A stretch of 64,000 nucleotides of DNA from Sphingomonas populi (GTDB taxonomy: Bacteria > Pseudomonadota > Alphaproteobacteria > Sphingomonadales > Sphingomonadaceae). Positions 45,271 to 53,491 of the stretch are shown here, in pieces. Location of the stretch: the NCBI RefSeq assembly GCF_004208535.1, contig NZ_SGIS01000017.1, forward strand, positions 1-64,000. Direction: 5' to 3'. Every line of letters starts with the position of its first letter. The stretch's first letter is position 1. The notes under the pieces are model-generated. The model searched no databases and was not told the DNA's origin. It saw only the letters and a list, made by a program, of their open reading frames with translations. A program made the position numbers and the translations under genes.

Positions 45271-45287
45271 ACACGAGGGAGGTTCGC

Positions 45288-45707
45288 ATGCCCGGGTTTT
45301 TCAAAAGGTTATACTCGCCACTGCTGTTTGACGGGCTGTTCGCCGCATCGGGCACTTTTGCGGTGATCGGCATAATGCTCAACACCAGTAGAGCTTACCC
45401 CCCGATTGCACCCGCTGCTCAACCGCCGATCAAGGGCGCTGCGATCATCGGCGCCATTTTCGTAGCCGGTTTGCTGGCTATCTTCAGCACGCGACACGAC
45501 CAGAAGCACGCCGACGATTTTCTATTTCGAACGCTGACCAAATCGGCGTTCATCGCCATGTTCACCGTGTTCTTCACGCTCGCGCTCTGGCAGATGCTGT
45601 TCACCGCCAGTTTGGGTGGCGTATCAATGCACGCGACGATCGGCGTGCTCATTGCATCTTGGTCGCTCGCCTACTTCTACACGCGTATCCGTGGCACCGG
45701 GCTATGA
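45288..45707 (+). CDS. four-segment membrane protein paired with an XRE regulator
   Basis: A 139-residue protein with four hydrophobic segments (about 14-31, 49-66, 84-104 and 112-132) and short loops. ATG 45288 follows GAGGGAGG at 5 nt. No family motif is recognised. Its stop overlaps the start of the XRE gene (ATGA), so the two are made together. Pairs of a small multi-segment membrane protein with a 65-residue XRE regulator are common in bacteria; the role of the membrane partner is unknown to me. It lies in the accessory stretch. Confidence 0.75.
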   Translation: MPGFFKRLYSPLLFDGLFAASGTFAVIGIMLNTSRAYPPIAPAAQPPIKGAAIIGAIFVAGLLAIFSTRHDQKHADDFLFRTLTKSAFIAMFTVFFTLALWQMLFTASLGGVSMHATIGVLIASWSLAYFYTRIRGTGL

Positions 45708-45901
45708 CCAACCGCCTCAAGGTTTTGCGTGCGGAACGGAACTGGAGCCAGGCCGAATTGGCCCTCCGGCTCAACGTCTCGCGTCAAGCCATCAACGCGA
45801 TCGAAACCGGTAAGCACGACCCGCTGCTGCCGTTGGCGTTCCGCATCGCGCGCCTTTTCGGCCAACAGATCGAGGAGATATTCAGCGACGTCGAAGAGTG
45901 A
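45704..45901 (+). CDS. small XRE-family HTH regulator
   Basis: A 65-residue protein that is essentially one Cro/CI-type helix-turn-helix: MTNRLKVLRAERNWSQAELA, RLNVSRQAINAIETGKHDPL, then LAFRIARLFGQQIEEIFSDV. This matches the YgzD/YozG-type minimal regulators. ATG 45704 overlaps the preceding stop; the longer frame from 45659 is a shadow of the membrane-protein gene. It probably binds the palindrome at 45255 and represses its own operon. Confidence 0.88.
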   Translation: MTNRLKVLRAERNWSQAELALRLNVSRQAINAIETGKHDPLLPLAFRIARLFGQQIEEIFSDVEE

Positions 45902-45950
45902 GCGCGGGAACGCCCGGACGTTTGCGTCGTCAATTGGGCGCTAGCGGCCG

Positions 45951-46139
45951 TTAATCCCGCAGGAGCGCCCAGTCTCCACCAGCCCATTCCTCGCACAATT
46001 GGAGCCCGGCCGTGCGGGCTTGGTGATGACCATCATCATCGTCGGGAAATTGGCGAGTTTCATGCTCCGCGTTGCCCATGAACAATCGGAGCAACCACCC
46101 GCCTTCATTGGGGTCGATCTCGAAATAGAGTTGATCCAT
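45951..46139 (-). CDS. small hypothetical acidic protein, 62 residues
   Basis: ATG 46139 on the minus strand has GAGGAG 7 nt upstream and gives MDQLYFEIDPNEGGWLLRLF, then a His/Asp-rich FPDDDDGHHQARTAG and GGDWALLRD. The W-x-L-R-L strand followed by a polar helix recalls small proteins that read like DUF2188-type wrappers, but I do not assign a family. It starts 10 nt after parE and is probably in the same transcript as parD-parE. Confidence 0.65.
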   Translation of the reverse strand: MDQLYFEIDPNEGGWLLRLFMGNAEHETRQFPDDDDGHHQARTAGLQLCEEWAGGDWALLRD

Positions 46140-46149
46140 GATCCTCTCC

Positions 46150-46443
46150 TCAATGGGTGGCGAAGGCCTGTGGGAGATCGCGGGCACCATGAAGCACGCG
46201 AACAATCTGCACCCCTACATCGCCAGCCACGAAGAAGATCAGATATCGACCATGCCGCGCACTTCGCAGGCCGGTCGCCAACTCATTGCGGGCCGGGAAA
46301 CTGCTTGGCCGCTCCGCGATCGCCATCATGGTAGCCTCGATCTCGGCAATGAACGACTGTGCACGCGCGGGATTATCGAGCGCAATGAAATCGCCAATCT
46401 CGATCAGATCGGCCCGTGCGGCCGGTAAAAGCTGATACGCCAC
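46150..46443 (-). CDS. parE: ParE/RelE-superfamily toxin
   Basis: A 97-residue toxin of the ParE type. The N-terminus YQLLPAARADLIEIGDFIAL, ERPSSFPARNELATGLRSAR, YLIFFVAGDVGVQIVRVLHG and ARDL fit the family (strand, two helices, sheet). ParE toxins inhibit DNA gyrase. It lies 6 nt downstream of its antitoxin on the same strand. Confidence 0.9.
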   Translation of the reverse strand: MAYQLLPAARADLIEIGDFIALDNPARAQSFIAEIEATMMAIAERPSSFPARNELATGLRSARHGRYLIFFVAGDVGVQIVRVLHGARDLPQAFATH

Positions 46444-46449
46444 GGGGCA

Positions 46450-46713
46450 TCAGGCCTTGTTGGCGTAACGCGCGCGTAGCTCGGCGAAGACTTCCTCGGC
46501 CGGAATGCCGGGGCCGCTGTTCAACCCCGCCTGGATGGCTTCGCGCAAGGATTCCAGATCGCGACGCTCAATATCGCGAGCGCGCGTCCACTCGCGCAAT
46601 GCCTCGCGAACGACCTCGCTGGTTGACGCATATTCGCCACCCGCAACAGTCTGGCGCAGAATAGCGGCCATCTCGGCCGGCATGGTGATGGTCATGCGTT
46701 CGATCGCTGACAT
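46450..46713 (-). CDS. parD: ParD-family antitoxin
   Basis: An 87-residue ribbon-helix-helix antitoxin: ERMTITMPAEMAAILRQTVA, then EYASTSEVVREALREWTRAR, the standard ParD N-terminal DNA-binding half, followed by a toxin-wrapping tail (GIPAEEVFAELRARYANKA). ATG 46713 follows GGAGG at 5 nt; a GTG 12 nt further would overlap that site. It precedes parE, the normal gene order, and would repress the operon. Confidence 0.92.
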   Translation of the reverse strand: MSAIERMTITMPAEMAAILRQTVAGGEYASTSEVVREALREWTRARDIERRDLESLREAIQAGLNSGPGIPAEEVFAELRARYANKA

Positions 46714-46776
46714 AGAAGCCTCCACTCGTTACGCATCACATATCATACTTATGAGGCAAGGACCAAATGATGCAGA

Positions 46777-46920
46777 TCACTTGATTGCACGCCACAGGGT
46801 GGAACGATCGAAACCGAGCAAGCCGGCCATGCTGGCGATGGTTTGGCGACCAGCGGACTGGGCTCCGGTGAGCTTTACCGGGCTACCGAGGTGCCGTCCG
46901 CGCGTGCGAGCAGCCATCAT
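46777..46920 (-). pseudogene. C-terminal fragment of a serine recombinase (resolvase/invertase)
   Basis: The minus strand from 46920 to the stop at 46777 encodes about 47 residues: AARTRGRHLGSPVKLTGAQS, then IASMAGLLGFDRSTLWRAIK. This is the tail of a Hin/Tn3-resolvase-type recombinase, with the R-G-R-x-G-x-P-x-x-L-T linker and the final DNA-binding HTH. The catalytic domain with the active serine is missing upstream. It marks a former mobile element next to the parDE pair. Confidence 0.65.
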
Positions 46921-47047
46921 GGGTCGGTTCCGGTTGAGGGCGCCAGCAGCCGTTCATCGCACGGAACCGTGCTCCCCCGCTCCGCCGCTCGACCCAAACA
47001 CCCCACCACCTCTTTGCCCGCCCCACGAAACGCGGTAGCACCGCGCC

Positions 47048-48898
47048 ATGATCCCGACCCTCCTCGCGCTCGCCGCCGCGCCGCTCGCCACCCCGGCGGA
47101 CGCGCCCGCCCCGATCCTCACCACGCCCGAGGCGAAGGATACGCTCTCCTTCGCCGAGCCCGAACAAGCGCGGGTGACTCATGTCGATCTCGATCTTACC
47201 GCCGATTTCACCGCGCAGCGGCTGAGCGGTACGGCGACGCTCGATATTCTCGCCAAGCCCGGCGTCGGCACGATCGTGCTCGATGACGACGGGCTCGTCA
47301 TTGCGCGGATCACCGACGCCAAGGGGCGTGCGCTGAAATACACCGTCGGCGCCATCGTGCCCGACAAGGGCGCGCCGCTGACGGTCGCGATCGGCGCGGC
47401 GCGGCGGATCGTCGTCACCTATACGTCCGCGCCTAAGGCGAGCGCGCTGCAATGGCTGCCGCCGTCGCTCACCGCCGGCAAGGCCAAGCCGTTCCTGTTC
47501 AGCCAGGGCGAGCCGACCAACAACCGAAGCTGGATTCCGACGCAGGACAGCCCCGGCATCCGCCAGAGCTGGTCGGCGCACCTCACCGTGCCCGCCGACA
47601 TGATGACGGTGATGAGCGCCAACCGGCTGACGCCGCAGGGCGCGGCGGCGGGCAAGGGGCTGAAGCGCTTCGCGTTCGATATGCCGCATGCGGTGCCGCC
47701 GTATCTGATCGCCTTCGCGGTCGGCGATCTCGCATTCAAGCCGCTTGGCCCGACCACCGGAATCTATGCCGAGCCGGCGACGCTGGCGCGCGCCGCCGCC
47801 GAACTCGACGATACCGAGAAGATGGTCGCCGCCGCCAGCGCGCTGTACGGGCCGTATCGCTGGGGCCGCTACGACATCCTGATGCTGCCGCCAAGCTTCC
47901 CCTATGGCGGGATGGAAAACCCCACCCTCACCTTCGCGACGCCGACGATCCTGACCGGCGACAAATCCAACGTCGATGTGATCGCGCACGAACTTGCGCA
48001 TAGCTGGTCGGGCAATCTCGTCACCAACGCGACCTGGTCCGACGCGTGGCTCAACGAGGGCTTCACCACCTATTTCGAGAATCGTATCGACGAAGCGGTC
48101 TACGGCAAGGAGCGCGCCGCGACTTTGGCGGACCTTAGCTGGGACAATCTCCAGCGCGACCTGAAGGCGGCGGGTGCGGATTCGGGCGCGACGCGGCTGC
48201 ATGGCGATCCGGGCGGCACCTATGGCGAGCTCGATTACAACAAGGGCGCGACCTTCCTGCGCACGATCGAGTACCGCGTCGGGCGGGCGCGCTGGGATGC
48301 GTATCTGCGCAGCTATTTCGATCGCCACGCCTTCCAGCCGCAGACCACCGCTGGCTTCCTCGCCGATCTGCGCGCCAATCTGATCAAGGGCGATGCCGCG
48401 CTGGAGAAGGACCTCGAACTGGATCGCTGGGCGTATCAGCCCGGCCTGCCCGACAATGCAGTGCATGTCCGCTCGGCGACGCTGGCGGCGATCGACACCA
48501 AGCTCGCCGCGTTCAACGCGGGTGCGGCAGCGTCCTCGATCGACACCGCTAAGTGGAGCACGCAGGAATGGCTGCGCTTCCTCAACGGGCTGCCGCGCCA
48601 GCAGAGCGCGGCGCGGCTGGCGGAACTCGATTCGGCCTGGGGGCTGTCAAAATCGCCGAGCGCCTATATCGGCTTCGCGTGGTTCAGCCTCGCCATCGCC
48701 AACCATTATGATCCGGTGGTGACGCCGCTCGACCACTATCTCCACACGATCGGGCGCGGGTTGTTCGTCTATCCGCTGTATCGCGGGCTGATGGCGCAAG
48801 GCGCGTGGGGGCAGCCGATCGCACGCCGCATCTATGCGACCGCGCGTGCGACCTATCACCCGACAGTGGCGGCGACGCTCGACGGCATGGTCAAATAG
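47048..48898 (+). CDS. M1-family zinc aminopeptidase
   Basis: A 616-residue peptidase M1, closest to the leukotriene-A4-hydrolase/aminopeptidase B branch. Substrate-anchoring GGMENPTLTF precedes the zinc site H314-E-L-A-H318 with Glu337 (WLNEGFTTYFE), exactly 18 residues after the HEXXH. The C-terminal helical domain (about 440-616) is present. A hydrophobic N-terminus (IPTLLALAAAPLATPADA) suggests export. It removes N-terminal residues from peptides. The next gene starts on the base following its stop. Confidence 0.93.
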   Translation: MIPTLLALAAAPLATPADAPAPILTTPEAKDTLSFAEPEQARVTHVDLDLTADFTAQRLSGTATLDILAKPGVGTIVLDDDGLVIARITDAKGRALKYTVGAIVPDKGAPLTVAIGAARRIVVTYTSAPKASALQWLPPSLTAGKAKPFLFSQGEPTNNRSWIPTQDSPGIRQSWSAHLTVPADMMTVMSANRLTPQGAAAGKGLKRFAFDMPHAVPPYLIAFAVGDLAFKPLGPTTGIYAEPATLARAAAELDDTEKMVAAASALYGPYRWGRYDILMLPPSFPYGGMENPTLTFATPTILTGDKSNVDVIAHELAHSWSGNLVTNATWSDAWLNEGFTTYFENRIDEAVYGKERAATLADLSWDNLQRDLKAAGADSGATRLHGDPGGTYGELDYNKGATFLRTIEYRVGRARWDAYLRSYFDRHAFQPQTTAGFLADLRANLIKGDAALEKDLELDRWAYQPGLPDNAVHVRSATLAAIDTKLAAFNAGAAASSIDTAKWSTQEWLRFLNGLPRQQSAARLAELDSAWGLSKSPSAYIGFAWFSLAIANHYDPVVTPLDHYLHTIGRGLFVYPLYRGLMAQGAWGQPIARRIYATARATYHPTVAATLDGMVK

Positions 48899-49564
48899 GT
48901 GGCTAAGCTTCCCTCGCGGCTGCGCCGGCTCGACGAGATTCTGTACGATCTGCCGGTGGACGAACCGATGCTGCTGTCCGAGCTGGACGGCTATCTCGCG
49001 GGTATCGCCACTTCCCCCGAGCCGATCGCGGTCGGCGAATGGCTGCCGCCGATCTGGGGCGGCCTGTATGGCGAGGCTGCGCCGTTCGAAGACCCGACCG
49101 ACTCGACTTTGTTCGCCGACATGGTGGCCGCGCGCTACGGCGAAATCGTGCGCGACCTGGGGCGGGGCAAGCTCGTGCCGATCTTCGACGTGGACGATCG
49201 CAACGGCGAAGTGTTGTGGGAGATCTGGATCGACGGTTTCGCGCTGGCGATGGCGCTGCGCGAGGATGCGTGGCGCGCGATAACCACCGGCGCGGACGCG
49301 GAAGTTGCGGCGGCTGTGATCTATCTGCTGGCACTGGCGGACATCGCCGACAACCGTTCGGTACTGACCAGCATGGAGATCAACGAGGTCAGTGACGCCG
49401 CGCCGATCGCTATCCCTGAGCAGGTGGTGCGGCTTTACGCGGCGCATGGCGGCGCGGGTGGCGCGCTGCCGGAGGTGGGCACGCCCGCTGCGAAGGTCGG
49501 CCGCAACGACCCCTGCCCGTGTGGATCGGGGAAGAAGTTCAAGAAATGTTGCGCTGGGGCGTGA
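48899..49564 (+). CDS. UPF0149 protein with C-terminal SEC-C zinc motif
   Basis: A 221-residue protein. The first ~160 residues match the UPF0149/YecA pattern (LDEILYDLPVDEPMLLSELD, GYLAGIATSPEPI, WEIWIDGFALAMALREDAW), and the last 25 are a SEC-C motif (GRNDPCPCGSGKKFKKCC) that binds zinc through C-x-C-x8-C-C. YecA-type proteins with this motif associate with ribosomes or SecA in E. coli. The start is GTG 48899, immediately after the upstream stop, so translation is probably coupled to the peptidase. Confidence 0.9.
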   Translation: MAKLPSRLRRLDEILYDLPVDEPMLLSELDGYLAGIATSPEPIAVGEWLPPIWGGLYGEAAPFEDPTDSTLFADMVAARYGEIVRDLGRGKLVPIFDVDDRNGEVLWEIWIDGFALAMALREDAWRAITTGADAEVAAAVIYLLALADIADNRSVLTSMEINEVSDAAPIAIPEQVVRLYAAHGGAGGALPEVGTPAAKVGRNDPCPCGSGKKFKKCCAGA

Positions 49565-49586
49565 GACCGCGCTGACGGTTTTCCAA

Positions 49587-49609
49587 CCCGTTCGTGCTGA
49601 GCGAACGGG
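49587..49609. repeat. truncated REP-like repeat
   Basis: CCCGTTCGTGCTGAGCGAAC and the following GGG form a short hairpin with CCGTTCG/CGAACGG arms. It retains only the outer end of the TTCGTCCCGAGC family. It lies between the UPF0149 and SWIB genes, which converge, and may help end both transcripts. Confidence 0.5.
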
Positions 49610-49683
49610 CGGAGGGCGAGGTCATCGCGCCGCGACGCCGTTGCGGACCATCCGATCCGCCAGCGTCGCGGCGCGCTGTGCCG

Positions 49684-50037
49684 TCAGTCCTTCTTCGCGG
49701 TGAGGTGCGCGCTGAGGTGCTTGTTCATTTCGAACATGCTGACCGAGGGCTTGCCGAAAATCTTTTGCAGCTTGTCGTCGCCGTTGATCTGGCGGCGGTC
49801 CTTGGCGTCCTGCAGATCGTGCTTCTTGATATACTCCCAGACCTTCTTGACGACCTCGCTGCGCGGCAGGTCCGCCTTGCCGACGATCTCGGCCAGGTCT
49901 GCCGAGGGGGTGACCGGGGCGGTGATGCCGCCGCGCGCGCTGCCGGTGGCCTTGGCGGCGGGCTTCGCGGTCGCCTTGGTCTTCTTCTCTGCGGCTGCCG
50001 TCTCGCCCTTGCCGCTCTTTTCTGCCGTTCGTGCCAT
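49684..50037 (-). CDS. SWIB/MDM2-domain protein
   Basis: A 117-residue protein. The first 45 residues are a Lys/Ala-rich basic tail (EKKTKATAKPAAKATG), and the rest is a SWIB domain (ADLPRSEVVKKVWEYIKKHD, DAKDRRQINGDDKLQKIFG, SMFEMNKHLSAHL). SWIB-containing small proteins in alphaproteobacteria and chlamydia are thought to bind DNA or topoisomerase; here function is inferred. The second of two tandem ATGs (50037) is used, with GGAG 7 nt upstream. Confidence 0.85.
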   Translation of the reverse strand: MARTAEKSGKGETAAAEKKTKATAKPAAKATGSARGGITAPVTPSADLAEIVGKADLPRSEVVKKVWEYIKKHDLQDAKDRRQINGDDKLQKIFGKPSVSMFEMNKHLSAHLTAKKD

Positions 50038-50271
50038 CATGCTCTCCGTGCTTGCCTGTTCGAGCGGAATGCTCCCTGCCAGGCATATACGTCGCTCGTC
50101 CGTCTTCGTTGCCTGCGCGCCACTTTTATGACGGGGTTGCGCCCCATTTATGCGACGGGAACGCCCCTGGTCTTGGAAAAATGCGCCGGCACCGCCCTCG
50201 AACTGCGGCGCCATCATCCGCGCGGCGACGCAAAAGGCAAGTGGGCTGATCGCGACGTGCGATTACGGAGG

Positions 50272-51324
50272 TCAGCCGAAGACAATTCCGTCCATCAATT
50301 TGCGGGCGGTGCGCAGCAACGCGGCGGTGGCGACGGCACCGTGATCGTCGAGGTCCAGCACGCAGCTCATCTCGCCGGTGGGATGCTCGACCGACAGCGT
50401 TTTGCGCGAGCCCTCGGGGATCACCGCGACCTCGGCGGCGGGCGAGCCCGCGACGAGGCAGGCGGTCGCCACGCTGACCGCGCCGAGCACGCCGATGGTC
50501 GCGTGCGCGCGGTGCGGGATGAAGCTGCGCACCGTCACCGCGCCGCCGTGCGCGGGCGCCGCGACGAGCATCATCTTGGGGACCGACTTTTCGGTGACGT
50601 CGCCGAGGTTCATCAGCGGGCCGGCCTTGAGGCGGATCGCCTCGATCTTCGCCTTGAGATCGGTCGCGGCGTCGAGCGTCTCGCGATCCTCATAGCCGGT
50701 CGCGCCGACATCCGCCGCCTTGAACACCACGCAGGGCATGCCGTTGTCGATCAACGTGCAGGCGACGCCGTCGATCATATCGACCGGGTTGCCGGTCGGG
50801 AGCAGCGCACCGCAGGATGAGCCGGCGGTGTCGCGGAATTCGAGCGGGATCGGCGCGGCGCTGCCGGGGACGCCATCGATGCGGGCGTCGCCGGCATAGG
50901 TCGGCACGCCGCCGGGAGTCTGGACGCTCGCCACCGCGATCTGGCCGGTGTTGACCATGAAGATCGCGACGCGCGTCTCGTCGGCGGTCGCGGGGACGAG
51001 GCCGCGTTCGATCGCGAACGGGCCGACCGCAGCGAGCATGTTGCCGCAATTCTGCGCATCGGTGACGATCGCCTGATCGACGAACACTTGCAGAAACAGA
51101 TACTCGACATCGACGCCGTCGCGCGCCGATTTGGAAACCACCGCGACCTTGGAAGTGAGCGGATCGGCGCCACCCATGCCGTCGATCTGGCGCGGATCGG
51201 GCGAGCCCATCACGCGCAACAGGAAGGCGTCGCGGGTGGCGGTGTCCTGCGGGAGATCGTCGGCGAGGAACACCGCACCCTTCGACGTGCCGCCGCGCAT
51301 CCACATGCAGGGGGCGGATGTCAT
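50272..51324 (-). CDS. ligU: 4-oxalomesaconate tautomerase (PrpF/GalD-family)
   Basis: A 350-residue PrpF-type isomerase of the diaminopimelate epimerase fold. Motifs: MWMRGGTSKGAVFLADDLP at the start, QIDGMGGADPLTSKVAVV, DAQNCGNMLAAVGPFAIERG with the catalytic Cys (NCGN), and SSCGALLPTGN. Within the protocatechuate 4,5-cleavage pathway this activity, LigU, moves the double bond of 4-oxalomesaconate to produce the form LigJ hydrates. The name is based on family and placement next to ligK. It lies 27 nt downstream of ligK and is probably co-transcribed with it. Confidence 0.85.
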   Translation of the reverse strand: MTSAPCMWMRGGTSKGAVFLADDLPQDTATRDAFLLRVMGSPDPRQIDGMGGADPLTSKVAVVSKSARDGVDVEYLFLQVFVDQAIVTDAQNCGNMLAAVGPFAIERGLVPATADETRVAIFMVNTGQIAVASVQTPGGVPTYAGDARIDGVPGSAAPIPLEFRDTAGSSCGALLPTGNPVDMIDGVACTLIDNGMPCVVFKAADVGATGYEDRETLDAATDLKAKIEAIRLKAGPLMNLGDVTEKSVPKMMLVAAPAHGGAVTVRSFIPHRAHATIGVLGAVSVATACLVAGSPAAEVAVIPEGSRKTLSVEHPTGEMSCVLDLDDHGAVATAALLRTARKLMDGIVFG

Positions 51325-51351
51325 ACGATCCTCCCCGTGCCGGGGAGGATC

Positions 51352-52023
51352 TTATTCATATTTCAGCCCCATCGCTTCGAGCTTGCCGCGCATGTCGTAG
51401 ATGTCGAGGCCGAGTTCGCCGGCGGCGAGGCGCTGGCGCTTGGCTTCCTCGGCGGCTTCGCGGGCTTGCGCTTTCTTGAGCACGTCCGCCGCATCGGCGC
51501 GCTTGACCACGCAGACGCCGTCGTCGTCGGCGACGATCACGTCGCCGGCTTCGATCGCTGCGTTCGCGCAGACGATCGGCACGTTCACGGAGCCAAGCAC
51601 GGCTTTCACCGTGCCTTGCGCGAACACCGCTTTCGACCAGACCGGGAAGCCCATCTGGGTGAGATCGCGCACGTCGCGCACGCCGGCGTCGATGATGAGG
51701 CCGCGACAGCCACGCGCGATGGCCGAGGTGGCGAGGAGATCGCCGAAATAGCCGTCTTCGCAAGGGGAGGTCGGCGCGAGGACGAGGATGTCGCCGGCCT
51801 GCAACTGCTCGATCGCGACGTGGACCATCCAATTGTCGCCGGGCGGGGCCGAGATGGTGACGGCGGAGCCGGCGATGCGCGCGCCGGGGTAGATCGGGCG
51901 CATGTGGCTGGCGAGCAGGCCGATGCGGCCCTGCGCCTCGTGGACGGTGGCGACGCCCGCTGACGCGAGGCCGTCGATCACCGATGGATCGGCGCGTTCG
52001 ATGTTGGTGACGACCCTGGCCAT
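51352..52023 (-). CDS. ligK: 4-carboxy-4-hydroxy-2-oxoadipate/HMG aldolase
   Basis: A 223-residue class II pyruvate aldolase of the HMG/CHA (RraA-like) family. It cleaves 4-carboxy-4-hydroxy-2-oxoadipate to pyruvate and oxaloacetate, the last step of protocatechuate 4,5-cleavage. [20 protein letters not shown] supplies the metal- and substrate-binding Arg-Asp, and [20 protein letters not shown] is typical of the N-terminal half. ATG 52023 is preferred over GTG 52029: GGAG is 9 nt and 3 nt away respectively. It diverges from the LysR gene across a 94-nt gap. Confidence 0.92.
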   Translation of the reverse strand: MARVVTNIERADPSVIDGLASAGVATVHEAQGRIGLLASHMRPIYPGARIAGSAVTISAPPGDNWMVHVAIEQLQAGDILVLAPTSPCEDGYFGDLLATSAIARGCRGLIIDAGVRDVRDLTQMGFPVWSKAVFAQGTVKAVLGSVNVPIVCANAAIEAGDVIVADDDGVCVVKRADAADVLKKAQAREAAEEAKRQRLAAGELGLDIYDMRGKLEAMGLKYE

Positions 52024-52071
52024 GTTCACAGTCTCCTTTGCCGCCTGCCCTGAACCTTCCGCGCATGATCA

Positions 52072-52084
52072 CAATTCCGAATTG
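52072..52084. promoter_or_regulatory. 13-bp palindrome between ligK and the LysR gene
   Basis: CAATTCCGAATTG is a perfect dyad (6-bp arms, 1-nt centre) near the middle of the divergent ligK/regulator gap. Related ATTCCGATT and ATTTCGAAT elements occur before the plus-strand lig operon. It is the best candidate operator for the LigR-like regulator. Confidence 0.55.
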
Positions 52085-52117
52085 CAAAGTGCCGATAAGT
52101 TTTCTCTATTCGTGCGC

Positions 52118-53305
52118 ATGAGTCTCGCCCCCTTCGATCTCAACCTGCGGCATCTGCGCGCGGTCGGCGCGATCGTGCAGCGGGGCAGCATGAGCGCGGC
52201 GGCGAACGCGGTCAGCCTGTCGCAGCCGGCGCTGACGCAGGGCATCGCCAAGCTGGAGGCGCAGCTCGGCGTGGCGTTATTCGCGCGGCGGCCGGGCGGG
52301 ATGGACCCGACCGAGGCGGGCCGCGCGCTCGCGGCGCGCGTGGCCGCCGCGTTCGCGCATCTGGCCGGCGGCGTGCGCGGCGGGCGGCGCTTCGCCAGCC
52401 CGGAATGGCTAATGACCGCGACTCAGGCGCATGCGTTCCTGAGCCTCGCCGACGCCGGCAGCTTCGTGGGCGCAGCCGCCGCGACCGGGCTGTCGCAGCC
52501 GGCGATCCACCGCGCGGTGCGCGATCTGGAGCAGGTGTGCGGGATCGCTCTGGTCGATCGGCGCGGGCGTGGCATCGCGCTCAGCCCGGCAGGGCTTCGG
52601 CTCGCGCGTGGCATAAGGCTGGCGCGGGCCGAGATCGCGGGCGGCATCGCCGAGATCACCGATCAGGCGGGCGGCAGCGTCGTGATCGGCGCGATGCCGC
52701 TGTCGCGCGCGATGCTGGTGCCGCGCGCGATCGCGCAGACGGTGGCGGCGGCGCCGCACGTCGCGATCCATGTCATTGAGGGATCGTGGCGCGAACTCGC
52801 CGAGGCGCTGCGCGACGGCGCGATCGACCTGATGATCGGCGCGCTAAGACCCGAGCCGGGGCCGCCCGACATGGTGCAAATGCCGCTCGTCACCGACCGG
52901 CTGGTGATCGTCGGGCGTGCCGGCCATCCGCTCGCCGGGGTGGCGGCGCCAACGCCCGAGCAGCTCGCCGCTTTTCCGTGGGTGGTGAGCCATGCCGGCG
53001 CGCCGCTGCGCTCGCTTTGGGAGCGGATGTTCGGCGACGGGCCGCTGCCGCGCGCGCCGGTGCAGTGCGGATCGGTGATGGTGATCCGCGGCATTCTGGT
53101 TGAGAGCGATTTTCTGACGCTGCTGTCGCCGCAACAGGTCGCGCTTGAGGTGGATAGCGGGGTACTGGCCGCGATCGGCCCGGAACCCGAGGTGAGCGGC
53201 CGGGTGATCGGCGTGACCACGCGGCGCGACTGGCGACCGACGCGCGCGCAGGCGCGGTTTCTCAAGGCGTTGGCGGGGGTGGCGGGGCCTTCGGGGCGAG
53301 AATGA
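52118..53305 (+). CDS. LysR-type regulator of the lig genes with two HTH domains
   Basis: A 395-residue LysR-family protein, about 90 residues longer than usual because it has two winged helix-turn-helix domains. HTH1 (residues 8-68) has LRHLRAVGAIVQRGSMSAAA and SQPALTQGIAKLEAQLG. HTH2 (99-160) has ATQAHAFLSLADAGSFVGAA and SQPAIHRAVRDLEQVCGIAL. A normal LysR effector domain follows (about 185-385). Divergence from ligK and position between the two lig arms make it the probable pathway regulator (LigR-like), responding to protocatechuate or a ring-cleavage product. ATG 52118 lacks a clear ribosome binding site. Confidence 0.85.
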   Translation: MSLAPFDLNLRHLRAVGAIVQRGSMSAAANAVSLSQPALTQGIAKLEAQLGVALFARRPGGMDPTEAGRALAARVAAAFAHLAGGVRGGRRFASPEWLMTATQAHAFLSLADAGSFVGAAAATGLSQPAIHRAVRDLEQVCGIALVDRRGRGIALSPAGLRLARGIRLARAEIAGGIAEITDQAGGSVVIGAMPLSRAMLVPRAIAQTVAAAPHVAIHVIEGSWRELAEALRDGAIDLMIGALRPEPGPPDMVQMPLVTDRLVIVGRAGHPLAGVAAPTPEQLAAFPWVVSHAGAPLRSLWERMFGDGPLPRAPVQCGSVMVIRGILVESDFLTLLSPQQVALEVDSGVLAAIGPEPEVSGRVIGVTTRRDWRPTRAQARFLKALAGVAGPSGRE

Positions 53306-53314
53306 TGCACTATC

Positions 53315-53383
53315 CGTTCGTGCCGAGCGAAGTCGAGGCACCTGCGCTCCGGGCCTGCCCCTCGACTTCGCTCGGGGCGAACG
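53315..53383. repeat. REP-like inverted repeat upstream of the plus-strand lig operon
   Basis: Left arm CGTTCGTGCCGAGCGAAGTC with GAGGCA (53315-53340) pairs with the right arm ending CTCGACTTCGCTCGGGGCGA, ACG (to 53383). It follows the regulator stop by a few bases and probably ends that transcript. Partial, tandem-like copies of its outer segment (GGGCGAACGGGTT, GTTCGGAGAGAACGG) extend to about 53460. Confidence 0.8.
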
Positions 53384-53491
53384 GGTTAGGGTGCGCTCCG
53401 GGCGAACGGGTTGGGAGTTCGTTCGGAGAGAACGGTTAGGGCTTCGCTCCGGGCTAACCGGCTTGGGCTTCCATTGAAAGTGGACATCAGG

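Larger units (their letters stand above)
44818..45287. other. 470-base stretch without a recognised gene
   Basis: Only short frames occur here (for example one of 14 codons at about 45106). The composition is less GC-rich than the operons around it. The promoter and operator of the membrane protein/XRE pair occupy the last 60 bases. The rest shows no repeat or RNA structure I can name. Confidence 0.5.

Noticed and set aside
46883..48466. Minus-strand frame of 527 codons over the M1 peptidase gene
   Set aside because: The plus strand encodes a peptidase with an intact zinc site; the minus product is low-complexity. Only its last part overlaps the real recombinase fragment, in another frame.
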